A DNA stretch of 64,000 nucleotides from Collimonas sp. OK307 (lineage in GTDB: Bacteria; Pseudomonadota; Gammaproteobacteria; Burkholderiales; Burkholderiaceae_D), in the NCBI RefSeq assembly GCF_900113705.1, contig NZ_FOQI01000015.1, forward strand, positions 62,001-126,000, written 5' to 3'. A model generated the notes under the pieces. The model did not search any database, had not been told where the DNA came from, and was given only the letters and a program-made list of their open reading frames with translations. The stretch's first letter is position 1, and each line of letters begins with the position of its first letter. Position numbers and translations under genes: made by a program. Below are positions 56,468 to 64,000 of this stretch, piece by piece.

Positions 56468-57381
56468 CATTGCAATCAATCTTAGGAAATTTCGCATTAA
56501 TTCTGTTTGTCTTGACCATTGTCACCGGCATCATCTGGTTTTTTGATCGTTTCTACCTGGGCAAACAACGGCGCGCCAGGGCCGATGCCGCCCTGGCCGA
56601 GTTCGATGCCCGCAATGCCAAGCTGAATGCCGACGGCATCAAGCTCGAGGCCAGCGGCCGCGCGGCGCTGGAAGCAGGTCTGTTGCGCCAGCCGACCTGG
56701 GTTGAGTATTCCGGCAGCTTTTTCCCAGTCATTGCAATGGTGTTCTTCTTGCGTTCGTTCTTGTACGAGCCGTTCAAGATTCCATCCAGCTCGATGGTGC
56801 CGACGCTGCTGGTGGGCGACCTGATCCTGGTTAACAAATTTACATACGGTATTCGTCTGCCGATCCTGAATAAAAAAGTGATCGAGATGAATCAACCGCA
56901 GCGCGGCGACGTGATGGTGTTCAAATACCCCAAGGATATGTCGCTGGATTACATCAAGCGCGTGGTTGGGGTGCCGGGTGATAAAATAACATACCAAAAC
57001 AAACGTTTAACAATTAACGGTAAAGCTCTTACTTATACGCCGTTGCCGGATTACCTGAATGAAGACAGCCTGGATTACTCCCAGCAATTCACGGAAAACC
57101 TGTCAAACGTGCAACATACGATCGCAGTGCGTAATGGCCGGCCGCCGATTTCGCTGGAAGGTGTGATGGATTTTCCTGACAAAGACGCCTGTTCCTATAA
57201 TCCGGAAGGATTTACCTGTACCGTTCCTGCTGGCAATTATTTCATGATGGGGGATAATCGGGATAACAGCGAAGACAGTCGCTATTGGGGATTTGTACCA
57301 GATCAGAATATTGTCGGAAAAGCATTTTTAGTTTGGATGAATTTGGGTAATTTCAAGCGTATCGGCACTTTTTTTAAATAA
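56464..57381 (+). CDS. lepB: Signal peptidase I
   Basis: 305 aa. Two N-terminal membrane segments (about residues 5-28 and 83-100) with a charged stretch between. Catalytic Ser110 in [11 protein letters not shown] and Lys165 in [12 protein letters not shown]; box [15 protein letters not shown] near 263-276. Cleaves signal peptides of exported proteins. Coupled to lepA. Confidence 0.97.
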   Translation: MTLQSILGNFALILFVLTIVTGIIWFFDRFYLGKQRRARADAALAEFDARNAKLNADGIKLEASGRAALEAGLLRQPTWVEYSGSFFPVIAMVFFLRSFLYEPFKIPSSSMVPTLLVGDLILVNKFTYGIRLPILNKKVIEMNQPQRGDVMVFKYPKDMSLDYIKRVVGVPGDKITYQNKRLTINGKALTYTPLPDYLNEDSLDYSQQFTENLSNVQHTIAVRNGRPPISLEGVMDFPDKDACSYNPEGFTCTVPAGNYFMMGDNRDNSEDSRYWGFVPDQNIVGKAFLVWMNLGNFKRIGTFFK

Positions 57382-57399
57382 ACCATTGCGGAGTCAGGG

Positions 57400-57768
57400 A
57401 TGACAAGAATTTCCGGATCTACACGGAAGCAGCAAGGCATTACTTTGTTCGGCTTGATCGTTGTTTTGGCGGTTCTCGGCTGTATCGGGGTGCTGGTGGC
57501 CAAGGTGACGCCGACTACGATCGAATATTTTTCCATCAAAAAAGCGATAGCCAGCGCCAGAACGGCCGGCACCACGGTACAGGAAATCCAGAACGCGTTT
57601 AACAAGCAAGCCGAGGTTGGTTATATCGACACGATTTCAGGCAAAGACCTGGAGATCACGAAGGATGGCGACAATGTCCAGATCAGTTTTTCGTATCAGA
57701 AAAAAATCCCGCTGGTCGGCCCTGTCAGCTTGTTGATCGATTATGCGGGCAGCACTGCAAAGTCTTGA
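57400..57768 (+). CDS. DUF4845 family membrane-anchored protein
   Basis: 122 aa. Basic N-terminus then a helix near residues 11-32 ([22 protein letters not shown]), resembling a type IV pilin-like N-terminus, and a soluble C-terminal part ending in [15 protein letters not shown]4845 proteins lie between lepB and rnc in most betaproteobacteria. Function unknown. Confidence 0.88.
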   Translation: MTRISGSTRKQQGITLFGLIVVLAVLGCIGVLVAKVTPTTIEYFSIKKAIASARTAGTTVQEIQNAFNKQAEVGYIDTISGKDLEITKDGDNVQISFSYQKKIPLVGPVSLLIDYAGSTAKS

Positions 57769-57851
57769 TCAGTATTGAATCATGCGTTGAAGCATGTGTT
57801 GAAAAATCAAAGCGGACGACAACCGTAAACGTCGAAGAGTCGAAGAAGAAA

Positions 57852-58907
57852 ATGGACCTCATGTTATTGCAGAATCGGCTAGGCCACACTTTTAAGGATG
57901 CTACGTTATTGCAGCAGGCCTTGACGCATCGCAGCCATAGCACCTTGCATAACGAGCGGTTGGAGTTCCTTGGCGATTCTATTCTGAATTGCGTTGTCGC
58001 CTCATTGTTGTTCGACCGTTATACCAAGATAGACGAAGGCGATTTGTCGCGGGTGCGCGCCAATCTGGTCAAGCAGCAATCGCTGTATGAAATCGCCCAA
58101 CGGCTGGAGCTGTCGCAATTTTTGCGGCTGGGTGAGGGCGAGTTGAAATCCGGTGGTTTCCGCCGGCCTTCAATTTTGGCCGATACGCTGGAAGCGTTGT
58201 TCGGCGCGATTTTCCTGGATGCCGGTTTCGATGCGGCGCGCGATGTGATCCGCGCTTTGTATATCCCGATCCTGGATACCGTCGATCCCAAGACCTTGGG
58301 CAAAGATGCAAAAACCCTGCTGCAGGAATACCTGCAAGGGAAGAAAATCGCGTTGCCACAATACAATGTTGTGGCTACTCACGGCGCCGCGCACAATCAG
58401 GAATTTGAAATTGAATGCCTGGTGCCTAAACTGGATATACAAGTATTCGGCAATGGCGGCAGCCGTCGCGCCGGCGAACAGGCAGCCGCCAAGCTGGCGC
58501 TGGAAGCGGTGCAAAAAGCATTTGTGAAAGCACCAGCGGCGCCGCGTAAAGCCAAGCCGCGTACAGCGCAATTGAAACTGAGCGGTATTGCGACGATTCA
58601 GCCGGATGCGCCGGAAGCGCCACAGGATGTCGTAGGCAAACCTGCTGCGCCGGTCAAGGACAAAGGTCCGGCGGAAGTAACCACGGCCGTAACTGCGGCG
58701 AAGGCGCCCGCCAAGGCACAGGCGCCAGCCGTTAACGGTAGTGTCGGTAATGTGGGTAGCCTAGGCAGTGCCGAAGCAGCCGCGCCATCCAAAACAAGCA
58801 ATGCGGCCAATGCCGTTACAGAAACCGTCGCCGCAGGTAGCGTGGCCACGGTAGCAACTCCTTCTAATGCAACACTCCATACTACGAGTAAATCGAAAAC
58901 CGCATGA
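57852..58907 (+). CDS. rnc: Ribonuclease III
   Basis: 351 aa from ATG 57852, where the conserved domain begins; a TTG at 57765 overlapping the DUF4845 stop would add 29 residues. RNase III signature NERLEFLGD at residues 34-42, Asp/Glu ligands also in [17 protein letters not shown] near 110; dsRNA-binding domain about 153-222. Beyond it ~125 residues are Ala/Pro/Lys/Val-rich and low-complexity, absent from E. coli Rnc. Cuts rRNA precursors and mRNAs. Overlaps era (ATGA). Confidence 0.94.
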   Translation: MDLMLLQNRLGHTFKDATLLQQALTHRSHSTLHNERLEFLGDSILNCVVASLLFDRYTKIDEGDLSRVRANLVKQQSLYEIAQRLELSQFLRLGEGELKSGGFRRPSILADTLEALFGAIFLDAGFDAARDVIRALYIPILDTVDPKTLGKDAKTLLQEYLQGKKIALPQYNVVATHGAAHNQEFEIECLVPKLDIQVFGNGGSRRAGEQAAAKLALEAVQKAFVKAPAAPRKAKPRTAQLKLSGIATIQPDAPEAPQDVVGKPAAPVKDKGPAEVTTAVTAAKAPAKAQAPAVNGSVGNVGSLGSAEAAAPSKTSNAANAVTETVAAGSVATVATPSNATLHTTSKSKTA

Positions 58908-59824
58908 CAGACTCTACACCCCAGGCATCGACTAATGCCGCAACTGATTTCCGTTGTGGCTACATAGCTATTGTCGGTCGCCCTAACGTAGGCAAGTCGA
59001 CCCTGATGAACGAGCTGATCGGGGCCAAGGTCAGCATTACTTCGCGCAAGGCGCAGACCACCCGTCATCGGATTACCGGGATTCAAACCGTGGCCGACAC
59101 GCAGTTTGTATATGTCGATACGCCTGGCTTCCAGACGCGCCACTCGAATGCGCTGAATAAAACACTGAATCGCACCGTCACTACGACGTTGACCGCGGCC
59201 GACGTTATTTTGTACATCATCGAAGCCGGTACTTTTGGTCCGGCCGACCAGCAAGTGATGGCTTTGCTGCCAGCTAACGTGCCTTGCATCCTGGTCATCA
59301 ACAAGTCGGACCGCGTCAAGGACAAGGCCGTGCTGCTGCCGTTTGCGCAAAAAATCGCCGCCATGCGCGATTTCGCCGCTGTGGTGCCGGTGTCGGCCAA
59401 GTTGCGCTTCCAGCTGGATAATCTGCAGGGTGAAATCCGCAAGTATCTGCCGGCAAATCCGCCGATGTTCGGTGAAGACGATATTACCGATCGCAGCGAA
59501 AAATTTCTCGCAGCCGAGATAGTGCGCGAGAAAGTTTTCCGTTTTGTCGGCGATGAATTGCCTTATACCAGCACCGTCCTGATCGAAAAATTCGAACTCG
59601 AAGGTAACCTGCGCCGTGTGTTCGCAGCGATCCTGGTTGAGCGCGACACCCACAAATCGATGGTGATCGGGCAAAAGGGCGCCCGCCTCAAGGATATTTC
59701 AACCCAGGCACGGCTAGATATGGAGCGCCTGTTCGGCGGCCCGGTATATCTGGAAATCTGGGTCAAGGTTAAATCCGGCTGGGCCGATAACGAAGCCGGA
59801 TTGCGCGCCTACGGCTACGAATAA
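58904..59824 (+). CDS. era: GTPase Era
   Basis: 306 aa. G1 GRPNVGKST at residues 25-33, G3 DTPGFQ near 72, G4 NKSD near 130; C-terminal KH domain with IVEKFELEG-like [37 protein letters not shown]. Binds 16S rRNA during 30S assembly. Coupled to rnc by overlapping codons. Confidence 0.97.
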   Translation: MTDSTPQASTNAATDFRCGYIAIVGRPNVGKSTLMNELIGAKVSITSRKAQTTRHRITGIQTVADTQFVYVDTPGFQTRHSNALNKTLNRTVTTTLTAADVILYIIEAGTFGPADQQVMALLPANVPCILVINKSDRVKDKAVLLPFAQKIAAMRDFAAVVPVSAKLRFQLDNLQGEIRKYLPANPPMFGEDDITDRSEKFLAAEIVREKVFRFVGDELPYTSTVLIEKFELEGNLRRVFAAILVERDTHKSMVIGQKGARLKDISTQARLDMERLFGGPVYLEIWVKVKSGWADNEAGLRAYGYE

Positions 59825-59834
59825 GCCAGAGAGC

Positions 59835-60725
59835 ATGAACGCGATCATCGCTGACGATAGCACCGGAGAAGCAGCCCTGCCGCCGACCGTGGCTGAAGAG
59901 CAGTCGATCGCGATCATCAGCGATGCTGCTCCTGTTTTTACTCCTGCTCCTGCTTCAACCTCTACCGCCGCATCCACATCAGCCAGCCCGCCGAAACGTC
60001 GGGCCAAACCGCCCGATACCCGCGTCACTGGCCAACCCGGCTTCGTACTGCACAGCTACCCGCACCGCGAAACCAGCCTGATCATCGATGTCTTCAGCCG
60101 CGATTACGGCCGCATTGCACTGGTTGCCAAGGGCGCCAAACGTCCTTTGTCAAAATTGCGCGGCGTGTTGCAAACCTTCCAGCCCTTGTCGCTGAGCTGG
60201 AGTGGCAAATCCGAAGTTCGCACCTTGATCGCCGCCGAATGGGTAGGCGGCATGCTGCCGCTGGAAAAATCGGCATTGCTATGCGGTTTCTACCTGAATG
60301 AACTGCTGGTCAAACTGGTAGCGCGCGACGATCCACATGCGATATTGTTCGACCACTACGTCACCACCCTGAACCAGCTGGCACATCAGGAACCTGCGCC
60401 GATCGTCCTGCGCCAATTCGAAAGAGCATTGCTTAAGCAGACCGGAGTGGCCGGCGATTTCACCCGTTGCACCAGCAGCCGCCAGCCGGTCGATCCCGCA
60501 GAAAGCTATGTAGTCGATCCCGAACGCGGTCCGCGCCTTGCGCGGGCGGCCGATTCCTGGCCGCGCGTCAGCGGCAAGACCTTGCTGGATATGGAGCGGG
60601 AAGATTACAGCGACGTCGTCACCCAGGCCCAGAGCAAGGTACTGATGCGCTTTTTGCTGGCCCATCATCTGGGTGGTGCGCCCTTGAACACGCGGCAGAT
60701 TCTGATTGACCTGATGCAACTGTGA
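59835..60725 (+). CDS. recO: DNA repair protein RecO
   Basis: 296 aa. The core starts near residue 65 with [50 protein letters not shown] (OB fold), and the C-terminal half is helical. The first ~60 residues are an Ala/Pro/Thr-rich extension, possibly a wrong start, though no good in-frame ATG occurs later. RecO loads RecA onto SSB-coated DNA with RecR. Ten bp after era. Confidence 0.92.
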   Translation: MNAIIADDSTGEAALPPTVAEEQSIAIISDAAPVFTPAPASTSTAASTSASPPKRRAKPPDTRVTGQPGFVLHSYPHRETSLIIDVFSRDYGRIALVAKGAKRPLSKLRGVLQTFQPLSLSWSGKSEVRTLIAAEWVGGMLPLEKSALLCGFYLNELLVKLVARDDPHAILFDHYVTTLNQLAHQEPAPIVLRQFERALLKQTGVAGDFTRCTSSRQPVDPAESYVVDPERGPRLARAADSWPRVSGKTLLDMEREDYSDVVTQAQSKVLMRFLLAHHLGGAPLNTRQILIDLMQL

Positions 60726-60842
60726 GGGTGTCGATTATTGATGAAAATTTCCACCTGGCCCAACCATATCTGCGTTGCCGTCGCGGCAGATTTAGTGCAA
60801 TCTTGATATCCGACAAAACCAATTCCATTACCTGAGCATACG

Positions 60843-61601
60843 ATGAGCTATCTCAACCCTACATCCCCGATCATCGACCTTGGCATCAATATCGATCACG
60901 TCGCCACCTTGCGCAATGCGCGCGGCACTACTTACCCTGATCCGCTGCAAGCGGCATTGCAGGCGGAAGAAGCGGGCGCCGACGTCATTACGCTGCACTT
61001 GCGCGAAGACCGGCGCCACATCAAGGATGCCGATGTTGAAATCATCCGGCCGCAATTGCGTACCCGGATGAACCTGGAAGCGGCGGTGACTCAGGAAATG
61101 ATCGATTTTTCCTGCAAGATCAAGCCGCAGGATTCTTGCCTGGTGCCGGAGCGCCGGCACGAGCTGACCACTGAAGGCGGCCTGGATGTCGTCAAGTATT
61201 TCACCCAGGTGCAGGCGGCAGTGCGTCAATTGCAGGCGGAAGGTATACGCGTCAGCTTGTTCATCGATCCCGAAGCCGATCAGATTCAAGCCGCTGCCGA
61301 AGTTGGCGCACCTGTAATCGAACTGCACACCGGGCGTTATGCCGAAGCGCATGACGAAGCCGGGCAACGCAGCGAGCTGGAGCGCGTGCAAATAGCGGTG
61401 CAGGAAGGCGTCAAGCGCGGCCTCAAGGTCAACGCCGGACATGGCCTGCATTACACCAATACCCAGGCAATTGCCGCGATTCCCGACATCGCCGAGCTGA
61501 ATATCGGCCACGCCATCGTGGCGCATGCGGTGTTCGTCGGCTGGAAAGCCGCCGTCAGCGAAATGAAAGCCTTGATGGTGAAAGCGCGTCTGGGCACATA
61601 G
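60843..61601 (+). CDS. pdxJ: Pyridoxine 5'-phosphate synthase
   Basis: 252 aa. Forms pyridoxine phosphate from deoxyxylulose phosphate and aminoacetone phosphate. Hallmarks: [62 protein letters not shown] and [11 protein letters not shown]. Followed 10 bp later by acpS, the classical pair. Confidence 0.98.
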   Translation: MSYLNPTSPIIDLGINIDHVATLRNARGTTYPDPLQAALQAEEAGADVITLHLREDRRHIKDADVEIIRPQLRTRMNLEAAVTQEMIDFSCKIKPQDSCLVPERRHELTTEGGLDVVKYFTQVQAAVRQLQAEGIRVSLFIDPEADQIQAAAEVGAPVIELHTGRYAEAHDEAGQRSELERVQIAVQEGVKRGLKVNAGHGLHYTNTQAIAAIPDIAELNIGHAIVAHAVFVGWKAAVSEMKALMVKARLGT

Positions 61602-61611
61602 AGAGGCTTGC

Positions 61612-62004
61612 ATGATTTATGGCATCGGCACCGATATCATCCGGATTCCGCGGATAGCGGCCGCCTTGCAGCGGAACGGCGACCGCTTTGCGGGAAAAAT
61701 CCTTGGTCCGCAAGAAATGGAAAAGTACCTGTCCCGCAAAGCCAAGGTAGAGGCGCGCGGCATCCGTTTCCTGGCCACGCGTTTTGCTGCCAAAGAAGCT
61801 TTTTCCAAAGCCCTCGGACTAGGGATGAGGATGCCGATGACCTGGCGCGCCATGCAAACCTTGAACGCGCCCAGTGGCAAGCCGATCGTCGTCGTCAACC
61901 CGGCGCTGGAAGAATACATGCAAAAGAATGGCTTGACCGCTCAGGTATCGATTACCGATGAAGTGGAATACGCGGTCGCCTTCGTTATCGTGGAGAAGAA
62001 ATGA
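61612..62004 (+). CDS. acpS: Holo-[acyl-carrier-protein] synthase
   Basis: 130 aa. Transfers phosphopantetheine to AcpP Ser37. Motifs: [14 protein letters not shown] at residues 2-15 with the metal-binding Asp8, and [20 protein letters not shown] near 52-71. Stop overlaps nagZ start (ATGA). Confidence 0.97.
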   Translation: MIYGIGTDIIRIPRIAAALQRNGDRFAGKILGPQEMEKYLSRKAKVEARGIRFLATRFAAKEAFSKALGLGMRMPMTWRAMQTLNAPSGKPIVVVNPALEEYMQKNGLTAQVSITDEVEYAVAFVIVEKK

Positions 62005-63071
62005 GTAGTGGTTCAGGTAGTGTAGTGAATGATCACGCAGTAAACCAAGCGGTACTCGGTCCGGTCATGCTGGACGTGGTTGGCACCAGCCTGAGCGCCG
62101 ACGATATCCGTCGCATCCAGCATCCGCTCACCGGCGGCGTAATCCTGTTCACGCGTAACTATCAGGACCGCGCCCAGCTTACTGCCCTGACTGCAGCGAT
62201 TCATGCGGCGCGCCCCGGCATATTGATTGCGGTCGACCACGAAGGCGGCCGGGTGCAACGTTTCAGGACTGATGGTTTTACCCGTTTGCCGGCAATGCGC
62301 CTGCTCGGGGAGCAATGGGATCACGATGTACTGGGCGCGACCAAAACGGCGACCGCGGTAGGTTTTGTGCTGGCCAGCGAGTTGCGCGCCTGTGGCGTCG
62401 ACCTGTCGTTTACTCCGGTGCTCGATCTTGATTTCGGCGAGTCCAGCGTGATCGGTGAACGCGCTTTCCATCGCGATCCGCGCGTGGTCACCTTATTGGC
62501 AAAGAGTTTGAATCATGGCCTGGCGCTGGCCGGCATGGCTAACTGCGGCAAGCATTTCCCCGGCCATGGCTACGTGCAGGGCGACTCGCACTTGTCGCTG
62601 CCGGTCGACGACCGCAGCCTGGCGCAGATCATGGAAGAAGACGTCAAGCCCTACGACTGGCTCGGCATGAGCCTGGCGGCCGTGATGCCGGCGCATGTGA
62701 TTTATTCGAAGGTAGATAAGCACTCGGCCGGCTTCTCCAAGAAGTGGTTGACCATCCTGCGCAAGGATATCGGTTTCAACGGCGTGATCTTCAGCGACGA
62801 TCTGAGCATGGAAGCAGCCGGTTCTGCCGGCGGCGTGCTGGATGGCGCCAAGGCGGCTTTGGCGGCCGGTTGCGATGTAGTCCTGATCTGCAATTCACCG
62901 GACAAGGCTGACCAGTTGCTGGCCGGGCTAAGCGTGACTGGCGACGAGTCGGCCGCATCCCGTGCGCGCCTGATAGCCCTGTTACCGCAAACTGCTGCCC
63001 TGGATTGGGATACGCTGCAAACCGATGCGGATTACCTGGCTGCGAGGTCGCTGGTGCAATCATTGTTATGA
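62001..63071 (+). CDS. nagZ: Beta-N-acetylhexosaminidase
   Basis: 356 aa, glycoside hydrolase family 3. Recycles cell-wall muropeptides by removing GlcNAc. Motifs: [10 protein letters not shown] near residues 78-87, KHFPGHG near 187-193 with the catalytic His, SLPVDDR near 202 and the nucleophile Asp in FSDDLSMEA near 265. About 15 N-terminal residues exceed the E. coli protein. Confidence 0.96.
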   Translation: MSSGSGSVVNDHAVNQAVLGPVMLDVVGTSLSADDIRRIQHPLTGGVILFTRNYQDRAQLTALTAAIHAARPGILIAVDHEGGRVQRFRTDGFTRLPAMRLLGEQWDHDVLGATKTATAVGFVLASELRACGVDLSFTPVLDLDFGESSVIGERAFHRDPRVVTLLAKSLNHGLALAGMANCGKHFPGHGYVQGDSHLSLPVDDRSLAQIMEEDVKPYDWLGMSLAAVMPAHVIYSKVDKHSAGFSKKWLTILRKDIGFNGVIFSDDLSMEAAGSAGGVLDGAKAALAAGCDVVLICNSPDKADQLLAGLSVTGDESAASRARLIALLPQTAALDWDTLQTDADYLAARSLVQSLL

Positions 63072-63099
63072 TGGATGGGATGATTGAGAGCCTTGCATC

Positions 63100-64000
63100 A
63101 TGACTGAAGCTGAAAAGCCGGAAACTCCCGACGCCCCAGATCCACGCTCGGTGGTGCTGGAAACCGTCGCCAAATTGCCGAATCTGCCCGGTGTGTATCG
63201 TTATTTCGATGCGGCCGATAACATCCTCTATGTCGGCAAGGCGCGCGATCTGAAGAAGCGGGTATCGAGCTACTTTCAAAAAAATCTTGCCAGTCCGCGC
63301 ACCGCCATGATGGTCGAGCGCATCGCCCGGCTAGAGACGACGGTAACGCGCAGCGAAGCCGAAGCCTTGATCCTGGAAAGTAATCTGATCAAGTCCTTGC
63401 AGCCGCGTTACAACATTCTTTTCCGTGACGATAAATCCTATCCTTACCTGAAGATCAGCGGCCAGGAAACCCCGCGCATGGCTTACTATCGCGGCGCCGT
63501 CGATAAAAAAAATCAGTATTTCGGACCGTTTCCGAGTGCCTGGGCAGTCAAGGAGTCGATGCAGATCTTGCAGAAGGTGTTCTTGCTGCGTACTTGTGAA
63601 GACAGTGTCTTTGCGAATCGCACCAGGCCTTGCCTGCTGCACCAGATCCAGCGCTGCAGTGCGCCTTGCGTGAACCTGATCAGCCATGAGGATTACCTGA
63701 CCGACGTCGATAACGCCGCAAAATTTTTGCGCGGACGGCAAACCGAAGTGTTGACGACGCTGGAGCAAAAGATGCACGCTTACGCTGCCGAATTGAAATT
63801 CGAACAGGCAGCGACGGTGCGTAACCAAATCACGGCGCTGTCGCGCGTGCTGCATCAGCAAAGCATGGAAACCGTTGGCGACAGCGATATCGATATCGTT
63901 GCCGTCATCGTCCAGGGTGGACGCGCCTGCGTCAATCTGGCGATGGTGCGCGGCGGCCGCCATCTGGGCGATCGCGCGTATTTCCCTAGCCATGTCGATG
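63100..64000 (+). CDS. uvrC: Excinuclease ABC subunit C, 3' part cut off by the window edge
   Basis: First 300 codons of UvrC. GIY-YIG nuclease domain starts [31 protein letters not shown] at residues ~27-57, continuing with [36 protein letters not shown]. The Cys cluster [16 protein letters not shown] is near 173-188 and the UVR motif near 205-240. Makes the 3' incision in nucleotide excision repair with UvrB. Reading stays open to the edge. Confidence 0.96.
   Translation, partial: MTEAEKPETPDAPDPRSVVLETVAKLPNLPGVYRYFDAADNILYVGKARDLKKRVSSYFQKNLASPRTAMMVERIARLETTVTRSEAEALILESNLIKSLQPRYNILFRDDKSYPYLKISGQETPRMAYYRGAVDKKNQYFGPFPSAWAVKESMQILQKVFLLRTCEDSVFANRTRPCLLHQIQRCSAPCVNLISHEDYLTDVDNAAKFLRGRQTEVLTTLEQKMHAYAAELKFEQAATVRNQITALSRVLHQQSMETVGDSDIDIVAVIVQGGRACVNLAMVRGGRHLGDRAYFPSHVD

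Noticed and set aside
57765-57851. TTG-initiated N-terminal extension of RNase III
   Set aside because: Adds a Lys/Glu-rich segment before the conserved domain and has weaker initiation signals than ATG 57852, though overlap with the preceding stop keeps it possible.

Overview
The window is a contiguous piece of a moderately GC-rich betaproteobacterial chromosome. The gene order plsX-fabH-fabD-fabG-acpP-fabF, then rpoE-rseA-rseB-mucD, glutaredoxin-like gene, lepA-lepB-DUF4845-rnc-era-recO-pdxJ-acpS-nagZ-uvrC is typical of Burkholderiales. Protein signatures such as the long RNase E, the MFS-acyltransferase fusion and the wrbA/DUF2069 pair suggest Oxalobacteraceae, perhaps a Collimonas-like organism. 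The family assignment is inference from gene content; no database was consulted.

Layout. 1-10.4 kb: a truncated FAD-linked oxidase, a 320-bp patch of inverted repeats, DUF2069-wrbA, yihY, a DUF962 gene, an alpha/beta hydrolase with an O-acetylhomoserine sulfhydrylase-type gene, a CBS-domain gene, an MFS-PlsC fusion and aroC. 10.5-15.7 kb: a DUF4126 membrane protein overlapping a FtsX/YbbP-type permease, a truncated haemoglobin and rmuC. 15.7-22.4 kb: a haem-uptake operon on the minus strand (TonB receptor, hmuS, hmuT, hmuU, hmuV) behind a Fur-box-like site. Its receptor gene carries a frameshift, and a 263-bp MITE-like element sits exactly in the hmuU stop codon.

22.4-31 kb is accessory: a fragment resembling a HigA antitoxin, an A/T-rich orphan type VI secretion cassette (Hcp, Tlde1/DUF2778-type peptidoglycan effector, two-helix membrane protein as likely immunity), a small lipoprotein, VOC, DUF1810, metallo-beta-lactamase-fold, GlxA-type regulator, nucleotidyltransferase, tandem GNAT and MFS genes. 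30.2-36.7 kb: molybdenum-cofactor genes moaA-mobA-moeA downstream of rne on the minus strand. 36.7-43 kb: rluC, a HAD phosphatase, a Rieske protein and a SppA-type protease, facing an RsmI-like methyltransferase and maf; between them lies a stretch of four consecutive hairpins that may be an RNA gene.

42.6-64 kb is a nearly unbroken plus-strand housekeeping block: yceD-rpmF-fatty-acid synthesis, the sigma-E envelope-stress operon, translation and RNA processing (lepA, lepB, rnc, era), recO, pdxJ, acpS, nagZ and the start of uvrC. AcpP made in the fab cluster is the substrate of AcpS encoded 14 kb downstream; RpoE/RseA/RseB/MucD form one stress circuit; YceD-RpmF-PlsX link ribosome and membrane synthesis as in most proteobacteria. 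I see no tRNA, rRNA, CRISPR array or prophage. The most unusual items are the MITE in hmuU, the haem-receptor frameshift, the orphan T6SS cassette, the candidate RNA near 40.9 kb and a second palindromic element upstream of lepA.
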